The notes under the pieces were generated by a model, which saw only the letters and a list, made by a program, of their open reading frames with translations, was not told the DNA's origin and searched no databases. A stretch of DNA of 64,000 nt. It comes from an uncultured Selenomonas sp. (lineage in GTDB: Bacteria; Bacillota; Negativicutes; Selenomonadales; Selenomonadaceae). Made by a program: the position numbers and the translations under genes. This document shows positions 47,955 through 56,809 of this stretch, piece by piece. The DNA lies in the NCBI GenBank assembly GCA_947167105.1, contig CAMVGU010000005.1, forward strand, positions 62,001 through 126,000, read 5' to 3'. The first letter of the stretch is position 1. Each line of letters starts with the position of its first letter.

Positions 47955-49580
47955 ATGGACAGCGGAAAGGAGCGTAGCACAGTGGGGGACCGGCAACTTT
48001 TGGATTGCACTTTGCGGGATGGGGGGTACGTGAATGACTGGCGCTTCGGGAGTGAGCCGATGATGGAGATATTCCAGCGGCTTGTGACTGCTGGGGTGGA
48101 GTATATCGAAATCGGATTTCTGGATGAGCGTGAGAAGTTCGATCCGAACCGCTCCATTCAGCCGGATACGGGCTGCTATGATAGGCTCTATATTGACATG
48201 AATAAAGGCAGCTCAATGGTTTTGGCGATGGTGGATTATGGCAGGTGTGGCATAGGGCATCTGTCACCGGCCTCGGAAAGCTTTATAGATGGCATACGTG
48301 TCATTTTCAAGGAACATCTGAAGGATGAAGCACTGGCTTTCTGCAGTGAGGTAAAAGCTTTAGGCTACAAGGTTTTTGCACAGATGGTCTCGGTCACGAC
48401 TTATACGGACGAAGCTTTGCAAGAGTACGCTGAGAAGGTCAATGCGGTCATGCCATATGCCACTTCTATGGTGGACACCTATGGTCTGCTGGATGCTGGG
48501 CAGCTGTTGCATATATACTCCATATTGGACAGATACTTGCAGCCGGAAATCAAAGTGGGGTATCATGCACATAACAATTTTCAGTTGGGCTTTGCCAATG
48601 CCTGTGCTTTTCTCGAATGCGACACAAGGCGTGATATCCTGGCAGACGGTACTCTCTATGGCATGGGCAAGAGCGCTGGCAACGCGCCGTTGGAGCTTTT
48701 GCTGATGCACATGAATGAGAAACAAGGAAAGCGTTATGAGGCAAATCAGGCCCTAGAGGCTATCGACAATGTAATCTTGCCGATTTACCGTGAGCATTAC
48801 TGGGGCTACAATCTGTTCTTCTACATCGCTGCTGCCACGAAATGCCATCCGAATTATGTGAAATACTTTATGAACAAGCGCACACTATCCGTGAAGCGCA
48901 TTATGGAGCTTCTGGGGGAGCTTGAGCCTGCGAGGCGTCTCTTGTATGATGCCAGATATGCAGAGCAGAAATATATAGAGTATCAAAGTGTTGCCTGTGA
49001 TGATGCAGGGACAATGGCAGTGCTCAGGGAAAAGATTGCAGGCAGAAGGCTGCTGCTTTTGGGCCCAGGGCGCAACATGGAACGGCAGCTTGGGCGTGTA
49101 CAGGCTTTCATTGCCAGGGAGCGCCCTCTGGTCATTACAGTCAATTTTGTGCCGGAGGAGATACGTGTTGACGCAATCTTCCTTACGAAGTCCAAGCGTT
49201 ACACGCAGATGATGGACATCAAGCGCCGTGGATTGAACAAGAAGGCGAAAATCATAGCTACATCTAATGTCACCCGCACGGCAGGCGGCTTCCCATATGT
49301 GGTCAGCTATGAAAAACTCATAGATAAGGATACCGAAGTCAGTGATAATTCACTGGTGATGTTTTTGCGCTTGTTGGTGGAGCTAGGGGCGAAGGAAGTC
49401 AGCTTGGCTGGCTTTGATGGGTATTCCAAGACAGATGACAACTATTTCGATCAAGCTTTTGAATATAGTTTTTCCAAGGAGAAGGCAGATTATTTCAACA
49501 GATATGTCAAGGAATACCTGAGTAAAGTTGCCAATAAGATATCCGCCTCATTCGTTACAGATTCCTATTATCAAATATGA
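47955..49580 (+). CDS. HMGL-type aldolase with C-terminal MptE-like domain
   Basis: 541 residues. The N-terminal TIM barrel (about 10-290) belongs to the DRE-TIM family of HMG-CoA lyase and 4-hydroxy-2-oxovalerate aldolase: LLDCTLRDGGYVNDW, EIGFLDE, MVDTYGLLD, GYHAHNNFQLGFANA with the metal-binding HxHN. The C-terminal 200 residues (RRLLLLGPGRNMERQ, then AIFLTKSKRY) look like a Rossmann-type domain of the DUF115/MptE kind. Such pairs occur in surface polysaccharide loci; the substrate is unknown. It directly precedes a thiamine-diphosphate enzyme, which suggests joint handling of a 2-keto acid or keto sugar. Confidence 0.75.
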   Translation: MDSGKERSTVGDRQLLDCTLRDGGYVNDWRFGSEPMMEIFQRLVTAGVEYIEIGFLDEREKFDPNRSIQPDTGCYDRLYIDMNKGSSMVLAMVDYGRCGIGHLSPASESFIDGIRVIFKEHLKDEALAFCSEVKALGYKVFAQMVSVTTYTDEALQEYAEKVNAVMPYATSMVDTYGLLDAGQLLHIYSILDRYLQPEIKVGYHAHNNFQLGFANACAFLECDTRRDILADGTLYGMGKSAGNAPLELLLMHMNEKQGKRYEANQALEAIDNVILPIYREHYWGYNLFFYIAAATKCHPNYVKYFMNKRTLSVKRIMELLGELEPARRLLYDARYAEQKYIEYQSVACDDAGTMAVLREKIAGRRLLLLGPGRNMERQLGRVQAFIARERPLVITVNFVPEEIRVDAIFLTKSKRYTQMMDIKRRGLNKKAKIIATSNVTRTAGGFPYVVSYEKLIDKDTEVSDNSLVMFLRLLVELGAKEVSLAGFDGYSKTDDNYFDQAFEYSFSKEKADYFNRYVKEYLSKVANKISASFVTDSYYQI

Positions 49581-49668
49581 GAAGATGAGTTGCAGGCATT
49601 CATTATGACAAGACACACTGGGGATATCCTGTCCTTAATAACAATCAGGTTAAGAATGGAGGTTTCCG

Positions 49669-51483
49669 ATGAAAGTTGCTGAATATATTGCTGATTTTCT
49701 TGTAGAGCACGGCATAAAAGATACTTTCATGGTTACCGGAGGCGGTGCCATGCACTTGGATGATGCACTTGGACATCAGGTGGGTATGCACTGTACGTTT
49801 AATCACCATGAGCAAGCCTGTGCCATTGCGGCTGAGGGCTATGCCCGCATGACTGGCAAACTGGCTTGTGTTTGCGTTACCAGCGGCCCAGGTGGCACGA
49901 ATGCCATTACTGGTGTTATGGGTGGCTGGGTTGACTCCATACCGATGTTTGTGCTGACAGGTCAGGTAAAACGAGAGACAACTATTTGGTCGTGCCCCGA
50001 TTTAAATTTGCGTCAGTTAGGTGACCAAGAATTCAATATCATAGATTCTGTACGCAATATGACAAAGTATGCAGTCATGGTCACCAATTCAGATGATATA
50101 GCGTATCATTTGGAAAAAGCATTGTATTTAGCGGTGAATGGTCGTGGCGGTCCTGTTTGGCTTGATGTGCCTTTGGACGTGCAGGGGGCGCAGATTGAGC
50201 CGGAAAAATTGCGGCATTTTCATCCTGAGGCTGAGTTCCCCTGGTGTACTCCGATAGTAAAAGAGAGTCTTGCCCAAGAAATTTTGGATAAAATTCATCG
50301 TGCCAAGGCACCGTTGCTCTTAGCGGGGACAGGTATCCGTTTAAGTGGGGCAGCGGAAGAATTTCTGCAGCTTGTGGATAAACTGCAAATACCTGTCGTA
50401 ACGGCATGGAATGCGAATGATACACTGGCTTTTGACAGTTCATTTTTTGCGGGAATGCCAGGTACAGTCGGCACTCGCCCAGGTAATTTTGCGGTTCAGA
50501 ATTGTGATCTTATTTTGACTTTGGGATGCCGTCTAAACATTAGGATGATTGGCTATAATCATTATGACTTTGCAAAAAATGCATATAAGATTATTGTTGA
50601 TATTGATCCCCGCGAACTGTTCAAGCCGACCATTCAGCCTGATATGCGTATACAAGCTGATGTTAAAGATTTACTGAATAAAATGAACGCTCTAGCATAT
50701 CAAGCTGCTGACGCGCACAGGCCTTGGCTGGCTTGGTGTCGTGGCTTGGTCACGAAGTACCCGGTGGTACTGCCTGAATATCATAATGACGGGAAAAAAA
50801 TAAATCCGTATGTTTTCATAGAGCAATTATTTAATGAACTATGCCCTAATGATAGGATTATTACCGGTAATGGTGCTGCTTGCGTTATCACTTTTCAAGC
50901 TTCCCGTATAAAACAGGGACAGCGCATGTTTACGAATTCCGGTTGTGCAGCCATGGGATATGGTTTTCCGGCAGCACTTGGCGTGGCTGTATCGGATAAC
51001 TCCCATCGCACCATTTGCATTGACGGGGACGGCAGTGTGATGATGAATTTGCAGGAACTGGCCACTGTCGTTCATAACAAGTTGAATATAAAGCTAATTA
51101 TTCTGAATAATAATGGCTACCTTTCAATTCGCCAAACCCAACGCAATTTGTTCAAGCCCCCCTTCATTGGCATCGATCCGGACAGTGGTGTAGGTTTTCC
51201 TGATTTTAGGAAATTAGCTGCGGCTTTTGGGCTGTCATATTTCTGTATAGAAAAAGAGGCAGAGTCAAAAAATATTTTGCAAGAGGCGTTGCGCTGTGCC
51301 GGACCATGTATTATTGAAGTCGTAACAGATGCGGAGCAGAATTTTTCACCGAAATCATCATCAAAAGTCATGCCGGATGGAAGGATAAGATCATCTTCAT
51401 TGGATGATATGGCTCCGTTTTTGCCTCGTGAGGAGTTTAAGAGTGTACGATATGTTAGAGGAGAAAAAAATGAATATGAATGA
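49669..51483 (+). CDS. Thiamine-diphosphate-dependent enzyme, acetolactate synthase-like (YerE candidate)
   Basis: 604 residues of the acetolactate synthase fold. The catalytic Glu region is FNHHEQACAIAAEGYARM, followed by TSGPGGTNAITGVMGGW and the ThDP motif DGDGSVMMNLQELATVVHNK. It differs clearly from IlvB at 18293 and has no small subunit beside it. In Yersinia, YerE is a similar enzyme that adds a two-carbon unit from pyruvate to CDP-4-keto-3,6-dideoxyglucose to form the branched sugar yersiniose. The presence of rfbF, rfbG and rfbH in the same locus makes that role plausible here. The gene is more AT-rich than those before it. Confidence 0.7.
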   Translation: MKVAEYIADFLVEHGIKDTFMVTGGGAMHLDDALGHQVGMHCTFNHHEQACAIAAEGYARMTGKLACVCVTSGPGGTNAITGVMGGWVDSIPMFVLTGQVKRETTIWSCPDLNLRQLGDQEFNIIDSVRNMTKYAVMVTNSDDIAYHLEKALYLAVNGRGGPVWLDVPLDVQGAQIEPEKLRHFHPEAEFPWCTPIVKESLAQEILDKIHRAKAPLLLAGTGIRLSGAAEEFLQLVDKLQIPVVTAWNANDTLAFDSSFFAGMPGTVGTRPGNFAVQNCDLILTLGCRLNIRMIGYNHYDFAKNAYKIIVDIDPRELFKPTIQPDMRIQADVKDLLNKMNALAYQAADAHRPWLAWCRGLVTKYPVVLPEYHNDGKKINPYVFIEQLFNELCPNDRIITGNGAACVITFQASRIKQGQRMFTNSGCAAMGYGFPAALGVAVSDNSHRTICIDGDGSVMMNLQELATVVHNKLNIKLIILNNNGYLSIRQTQRNLFKPPFIGIDPDSGVGFPDFRKLAAAFGLSYFCIEKEAESKNILQEALRCAGPCIIEVVTDAEQNFSPKSSSKVMPDGRIRSSSLDDMAPFLPREEFKSVRYVRGEKNEYE

Positions 51484-52540
51484 ACTGGAAAACAAGCTTA
51501 GGGAACTGGCACAGGAAATCAAGGAAAAGCATTTGATGGAGCGGAAAATAGTTATTCATGGCACGGGAAATTCATCTGATCTTTATAAGAAGTGCATATT
51601 GCATATGGAATTGCCAATTATCGCTTATGCGGATAACAATCCGGCAAAGCAGGGCAGCGTTTATCATGGATTGCCGGTCTGGTCTGTCGATGATGTCTCC
51701 CGGGGTGGGGCATTTGTACTGGTATGCTCAATGAATCGCAGGACAAACAAGGCAATCTGTGAGCAACTGAGAGGACGTGGGCTGGAAGCGTGGCCTTTAG
51801 ATGCTTACATCTTTGGAAAAAATTATGACAAGATCATGCGTGCTGTGGAATCGCTTGCTGATGCCAAATCAAAAAACGTATATGCCGATATGATCCTGAA
51901 AAGAATTGCTAATGAGCCTGTGACAGATTTTTCTCCACGGCAGTATTTTGCTATGCCGGCTTTTGCAGGTGAAGCTCCGGGCGAGGTTTTTGTGGATATG
52001 GGAGCCTTTGTGGGAGATACCGTAGAGCGGTATCTGTTTGAGCGCTTCGGTACATTCGGCAAGGTATATGCTTTTGAGCCGTACCTTCCCAATTATCAGG
52101 CCATGCAGGTTCGCTTTGCCAGACTGCGGCAGGAGTGGGGGCTGGCAGATGACCAGTTGCTGCCGATATGCGGCGGTGTGGGGAGAGAAACGGGCATGTC
52201 TTCCATTGAAGCAGGAAACAACGGCGGCCTGGGAGCAGGTTTTCGCGAGGACGGTGCCGGTGAATTGCAGCATATCTATGCCGTGGATGAGTATTTTAAG
52301 GATATCCATGTGGATTTTCTCAAGGCTGATATCGAAAGCTATGAGCTGGATATGTTGCAGGGTGCGGAAAAAGTGTTGCGCCGTGACAGGCCGAAACTGG
52401 CGTTGGCAATATATCATAACGCATCGGATATGTATACAATAATCAACTTCCTTGCTGAGATGGATTTAGGATATAACTTTGCGCTGAGGCATCATTCGTT
52501 TACCTATGCAGAGACAGTTCTTTATGCGTGGAAGGATTAG
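51470..52540 (+). CDS. FkbM-family methyltransferase with N-terminal sugar-binding-like domain
   Basis: 356 residues. An N-terminal Rossmann-like part (VIHGTGNSSDLYKKCI, IIAYADNNPAKQG) resembles the PglD/GFO-type N-domain common in glycan enzymes. The C-terminal FkbM methyltransferase has VFVDMGAFVGDTV (SAM-binding motif I), YAFEPYLPNYQAM and FLKADIESYELDMLQGA. It probably O-methylates a sugar hydroxyl. The ATG at 51470, with GAGG upstream, overlaps the previous gene by 14 nt. Confidence 0.82.
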   Translation: MNMNELENKLRELAQEIKEKHLMERKIVIHGTGNSSDLYKKCILHMELPIIAYADNNPAKQGSVYHGLPVWSVDDVSRGGAFVLVCSMNRRTNKAICEQLRGRGLEAWPLDAYIFGKNYDKIMRAVESLADAKSKNVYADMILKRIANEPVTDFSPRQYFAMPAFAGEAPGEVFVDMGAFVGDTVERYLFERFGTFGKVYAFEPYLPNYQAMQVRFARLRQEWGLADDQLLPICGGVGRETGMSSIEAGNNGGLGAGFREDGAGELQHIYAVDEYFKDIHVDFLKADIESYELDMLQGAEKVLRRDRPKLALAIYHNASDMYTIINFLAEMDLGYNFALRHHSFTYAETVLYAWKD

Positions 52541-52547
52541 AGTGGGA

Positions 52548-53201
52548 ATGATAGGTATGAGGAATTATTTGAATTTGCTATTTGATATGGATGGTACATT
52601 GGTTGATTCCTCTCCGGGTATACTGGCTGCACTGCATTATGCGCAGGAGCAGCTGGATTTGCAGAAGCTGCCGGAATCAGAGGAACTGAAATTCATCGGG
52701 CCTCCGCTTGCAGAATCCTTTCGCTTGGCTTATGCAATGAATGTGACAGAGGCGGAGGCGGCTGTAAGGTCATTTCGTACTTATTATGCGCAACAGGGCT
52801 TGTTGCAGGCTGAACTGTATCCGGGTGTACAAGAAGGTCTTTTGCGCTTGACATGGACAGGACATAGGTGCTATGTGGCAACCTCCAAGCCGACAGCCTT
52901 TGCCGAATCCATCGCGTCACGATTGGGGATAAGCAGGTATTTTCGCGCAATAGTTGGAAGTGATGAGGCACATCCAAATAAGCAGACTGTTATACGGGAA
53001 GTTCTGAGGAGCCAGGGTCTGAAAGAGGAAGAGTGTCTTATGGTAGGCGATACGTGCAACGATATCCTAGCTGCTGAAGCTTGCCGTATCGATGCCGTGG
53101 GGGTACGGTATGGTTTTGGCACAGAGGAAGAATTAAAGGGTGCCATTCTCATAGTTGATAAATTCCAGGATCTATGCGAATGCTTTGTAGAAGACTATTG
53201 A
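52548..53201 (+). CDS. HAD-superfamily phosphatase (phosphoglycolate phosphatase-like)
   Basis: 218 residues. All four HAD motifs are present: LFDMDGTLVDSS, TSKPTAF, the lysine in HPNKQTVI and MVGDTCNDILAAEA. Cap domain is helical (C1 type). In this position it most likely dephosphorylates a sugar phosphate intermediate, for instance for the locus kinase/isomerase at the right edge. The start is uncertain: ATG 52548 and ATG 52557 are both possible. Confidence 0.8.
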   Translation: MIGMRNYLNLLFDMDGTLVDSSPGILAALHYAQEQLDLQKLPESEELKFIGPPLAESFRLAYAMNVTEAEAAVRSFRTYYAQQGLLQAELYPGVQEGLLRLTWTGHRCYVATSKPTAFAESIASRLGISRYFRAIVGSDEAHPNKQTVIREVLRSQGLKEEECLMVGDTCNDILAAEACRIDAVGVRYGFGTEEELKGAILIVDKFQDLCECFVEDY

Positions 53202-53229
53202 TGTTAGGCAAGTGGAATGAGGGATTTGT

Positions 53230-54330
53230 GTGAATGAGTATGATGACAAGCCCTTTCTGTCAAGCAATATACTGATAGAGGATATGCTGGATATATATTC
53301 TCGCCCCTTGCCATGGGGGCGTTTGCGTGGTTCTATAATTCTAGTGACGGGTGCAACAGGGATGCTGGCATCTTATTTGGTGTATTTCTTGATCTGGCTT
53401 AATGAGGAGCATAATTTTAATTTGAGGATTTTTATGCTCTTGCGTAACATGGCTAAAGCTAGGAAGTGTTTTGGCATATATTTGGATAGACCGTATATCT
53501 GCGTTGTAGAGCAGGATGTGATAAAGCCTCTGGATATTGAGGATAGGGTGGACTATATCATCCATGCGGCCAGTTTGGCTAGTCCTCAGTACTATGGGGT
53601 GAAGCCTGTGGAGGTAGCTGCGCCGAATGTTCTAGGGACGTATTTTCTTTTGGAAATGGCTCGTAGCCATTCGGTCAAGGCGTTCCTTTATTTTAGTTCC
53701 GGTGATGTTTACGGAAAATTGCCAGCGGACATGGGTGTTATTCACGAGACAAGCTTCGGAACGCTTGACCCCTTGGACGCGCATAGCTGTTACGGTGAAA
53801 GTAAGCGCATGGGCGAGACGTTTTGTGCCTCATTTGCCAGGGAGTACAATGTGCCAACGCGTATAGCGCGTATAGCACATACCTATGGCCCCACCATGGA
53901 TGTGGAGCACGATCCCCGCGTGTTTGCGTCCTTTGTGAAGTGTGTGTTGCATGGTGAGGATATTATTATGTTTTCAGATGGTAGTGCCAGACGCCCGTTC
54001 TGTTACCTGGCAGATGCGACAGCGGCTTTTTTCCATATCCTGCTGCAAGGAAAACACGGGGAAGCATATAATGTAGCCAATGAACAAATGTTTGTCAGTA
54101 TTTCTGAGCTTGCTGACAAATTGGCAACCTTGCGACCAGAACGGGGGATAAAAGTAGTTCGCCAAGTGCGGCCTGTTGATGAGGCATACCTGGAATGCAA
54201 GGCAAACCTTGGTAATTTGCCATCGACAATCAAATTGAAGGATTTGGGCTGGAATTGCAATTATGATTTGGAAAAAGGCTTTGGCCGGACACTTTCTTAT
54301 TTTGAGGAACAGTGCCAAGCTACAGTATGA
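53230..54330 (+). CDS. NAD-dependent sugar epimerase/dehydratase (extended SDR)
   Basis: 366 residues. The NAD-binding glycine motif ILVTGATGMLASYLV comes after a ~35-residue leader, with the catalytic YxxxK in SCYGESKRMGE and the Ser/Thr in YFSSGDVYG. HTYGPTMD and the C-terminal RPFCYLADATAAFF follow. It is closest in pattern to UDP-glucuronate decarboxylase or dTDP-glucose dehydratase-type SDRs. GTG start with GAGGGA upstream. Substrate unknown. Confidence 0.8.
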   Translation: MNEYDDKPFLSSNILIEDMLDIYSRPLPWGRLRGSIILVTGATGMLASYLVYFLIWLNEEHNFNLRIFMLLRNMAKARKCFGIYLDRPYICVVEQDVIKPLDIEDRVDYIIHAASLASPQYYGVKPVEVAAPNVLGTYFLLEMARSHSVKAFLYFSSGDVYGKLPADMGVIHETSFGTLDPLDAHSCYGESKRMGETFCASFAREYNVPTRIARIAHTYGPTMDVEHDPRVFASFVKCVLHGEDIIMFSDGSARRPFCYLADATAAFFHILLQGKHGEAYNVANEQMFVSISELADKLATLRPERGIKVVRQVRPVDEAYLECKANLGNLPSTIKLKDLGWNCNYDLEKGFGRTLSYFEEQCQATV

Positions 54331-54347
54331 TGAAGGGGGAATCCATA

Positions 54348-55418
54348 GTGCCAGAACAAGCCATGAAGCCGTTCTCTACGGCTTATCAGTCTGATCGAAT
54401 CAAACTTGTTGATGCTATCCCACTTTCTGTTCCCCTTTGCGTGTCTTTGGAGCCGACAAATATTTGCAATTTTCGTTGTCTGATGTGTTGGCAAGGCATG
54501 GAGGAGTACAGGCATCGTGGTGGACCTTTCATGAATATGAGTGCAGATGTGTTTCACAAAGCACTGCAGGATATGGAGGATATTTGTGCTAAGGGTGGGA
54601 GTCTGATTAAGCTTGTCAAGCTATATTTTGCTGGCGAACCACTGCTTAATAAAAATATTGGTGAGATGTTGCGCGAATTGAAGGAAGCGGGTGTATGCCA
54701 ACAGGTAGAGGTAACGACAAATGCTTCGTTGCTCAGCGCGGAGTTATCTCGTGCCTTTGTGGATTATGGACTGGATTATTTACGTGCGTCAATCTATTCG
54801 GTTTATACGGATAATCATAGACGGATAACGCAAACGGAGGTTCCACCGAATGAAATAAGAGATAACATTGCCTACTTACGTAAATACAGAGATGAGCAAA
54901 ATAAACAAAAACCATATATCAGTGCAAAAATAATTGATACTCATAGCGAAGAAAATGACCAATTCAAGGAATTCTACTCAGGAGTTTCTGATGAAGCATG
55001 GATTGATGTGCCATGGGATGTGGCGGGTACTCAAGAAAAGGCCCTTGATAGACTATACGGAAGTGAGGGAGCTGGTTTTGAAGCACGTAAGGAATATCAT
55101 GAAACATCTCTTTTTAAAAAACGCAAAGCATGTCGTTATCCGTTTACTCATTTAGTAATTAAAAGCAATGGGGATGTGGTGGTTTGCTGTATGGATTGGC
55201 CACGCCAGACGAAGTTGGGCAATATTATGGAAGAAAGTTTGGTAAATATCTGGGAAGGAAAGAAGCTCTATGACTTTCGGGTGATGCAACTGAAGACCCA
55301 CGGTGCCGGGCATCCTTTATGCGGTACATGTGAAGTGCCGCTACGTGATTGTGCGGAGGACGATATAGATACACTGGACATAAGAAAATTGACATACACG
55401 GGAGAGGAAATGGAATAA
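54348..55418 (+). CDS. Radical SAM/SPASM-domain enzyme of the glycosylation locus
   Basis: 356 residues. The radical SAM motif is NICNFRCLMCWQG (CxxxCxxC) and LYFAGEPLLN is the SAM-binding segment. The C-terminal SPASM domain has CRYPFTHLVIKSNGDVVVCC, then CGTCEVPLRDC, for an auxiliary Fe-S cluster. Relatives dehydrogenate, epimerise or dehydrate sugars and peptides. Its place between two sugar-modifying enzymes suggests radical chemistry on a sugar nucleotide. GTG 54348 follows AAGGGGGAA; earlier ATGs at 54327/54330 overlap the previous stop and lack a site. The gene is AT-rich. Confidence 0.8.
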   Translation: MPEQAMKPFSTAYQSDRIKLVDAIPLSVPLCVSLEPTNICNFRCLMCWQGMEEYRHRGGPFMNMSADVFHKALQDMEDICAKGGSLIKLVKLYFAGEPLLNKNIGEMLRELKEAGVCQQVEVTTNASLLSAELSRAFVDYGLDYLRASIYSVYTDNHRRITQTEVPPNEIRDNIAYLRKYRDEQNKQKPYISAKIIDTHSEENDQFKEFYSGVSDEAWIDVPWDVAGTQEKALDRLYGSEGAGFEARKEYHETSLFKKRKACRYPFTHLVIKSNGDVVVCCMDWPRQTKLGNIMEESLVNIWEGKKLYDFRVMQLKTHGAGHPLCGTCEVPLRDCAEDDIDTLDIRKLTYTGEEME

Positions 55419-56375
55419 ATGCAAGCAAAAGAAATCAGGAAAACTTATTTGGACGGACAAATATCCAAGCGCGTATGCTGGAAATTGATGAGAGAACGTC
55501 TTTTGCCATTGTTGGAGTGTCAGCAGATTCTGCAACTGCAAGATAATTGCGATTGCATCGCGATAAGGGAAGATGGTATAGTACTGGAATTGACAGACGG
55601 CGAGAAGATGTATATAGATTTCACCCAGACCGTATCACGGGCAGAAGGCATCCTGTCTGGGACGGAGCGTGAGGATTGGGGATTTAATCTGCAAATGCTG
55701 ACACCTGACAGCGTCATCTTTGATATCGGGGCCAATATCGGCAGATTCAGCTTGCAAGCAAGGTGGAATTTTCCGGATGCGGAGATTTACGCTTTTGAGC
55801 CTGTGCCTACGACTTTTCATAAAATGCAAAAGAATTTTGAGTTGAATGGCGTAACAGATGTGCAAATATTCAATGTCGGCTTCTATGATGAGGCCGGACA
55901 TAGTAAAATTTACGTCCCTCCTGCGGATGAGGCAGCATCCCTGCGTAGGGTGACAGATAGTTTTTACTTGCAGGAGGGTAATGTGGGGCAGTCTGAGGTC
56001 AAATCGGGGCAGCAGGAGATGGACTGCCGACTGGAAACACTGGATGGTTTTGTCAAAAAACAAGGGATATCGCGGTTAGATTTCATTAAATGCGATACGG
56101 AAGGAGCAGAGAAAATGGTATTTTCGAGGGGGGAATATGTTTTGTCTAAGTTACAGCCGATAGTCTACACGGAGATGCTTAGGAAACATGCGGCTCGCTT
56201 CGGTTATAACCCGAATGAAATCATTGTGCTATTCAAAGACAATGGGTATGGTTGTTTCTGCGAAACTAATGGGCGTTTGGTGCCATTTGTTATGATGGAT
56301 GAGAATACGCAAGAAACCAATTTCTTCTTCCTGCATCTGGAAAAACATCATTCTTTGCTAGAACAATTCGGCTGA
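55419..56375 (+). CDS. FkbM-family methyltransferase
   Basis: 318 residues. SAM-binding motif VIFDIGANIGRFSLQA, then IYAFEPVPTTFHKMQ, LDGFVKKQGISRLDFIKCD and TEGAEKMVF. It is the second FkbM enzyme of the locus and has no N-terminal sugar-binding-like domain. It starts immediately after the stop of the radical SAM gene, so the two are coupled. Probably methylates a glycan hydroxyl. Confidence 0.85.
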   Translation: MQAKEIRKTYLDGQISKRVCWKLMRERLLPLLECQQILQLQDNCDCIAIREDGIVLELTDGEKMYIDFTQTVSRAEGILSGTEREDWGFNLQMLTPDSVIFDIGANIGRFSLQARWNFPDAEIYAFEPVPTTFHKMQKNFELNGVTDVQIFNVGFYDEAGHSKIYVPPADEAASLRRVTDSFYLQEGNVGQSEVKSGQQEMDCRLETLDGFVKKQGISRLDFIKCDTEGAEKMVFSRGEYVLSKLQPIVYTEMLRKHAARFGYNPNEIIVLFKDNGYGCFCETNGRLVPFVMMDENTQETNFFFLHLEKHHSLLEQFG

Positions 56376-56549
56376 GGTCGGAATATAAAGAGAAAAAATA
56401 GGCGCGTATTAGGTAAATTTTACTGCTCGCGGGTATAACATGGTGCCGTCTGGTACTCCTGCTACAGAAATTGCTAAATCCAGTAAGGTAAAACATTCCA
56501 CTATAAGTGGTTTGTCAATTCAGCCATTTAATGCAAATGATATATTCGT

Positions 56550-56774
56550 TTCGACGAGAAAGGAGATGTGGTCAATATGTGGGCAGCATGGGAAAATGGA
56601 ATCAACAAAGCAAGGAACGATGGCTTTAGCGATGGCGAGATCAAAGGCAGAGACACGACGATGGTAAACAACATCCGGAATCTGATGGAAACTTCTGGAT
56701 GGGATGCCCAGTAGACCATGGATGCGCTGAAAATTCCTGCTAATGAACGGGAAAAATACGCGAGGCAGATATAA
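56550..56774 (+). pseudogene. C-terminal remnant of a Rpn/PD-(D/E)XK transposase-like protein
   Basis: The frame starting FDEKGDVVNMWAAWENGINK and continuing through MVNNIRNLMETSGWDAQ, then, after an in-frame TAG, TMDALKIPANEREKYARQI matches the C-terminal tail of recombination-promoting nuclease/putative transposase proteins common in this group. The N-terminal nuclease part is missing. It lies in a 434-bp gap between coding genes; positions 56376-56549 show nothing recognisable. Confidence 0.6.
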
Positions 56775-56809
56775 GCTCGCAGCCGTATGGTTTCGAGGGA
56801 GTTGAAATA

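Noticed and set aside
56440..56667. 75-codon plus-strand open frame in the gap before the sugar reductase
   Set aside because: It has no ribosome site, and another frame in the same segment carries the recognisable transposase-like tail.
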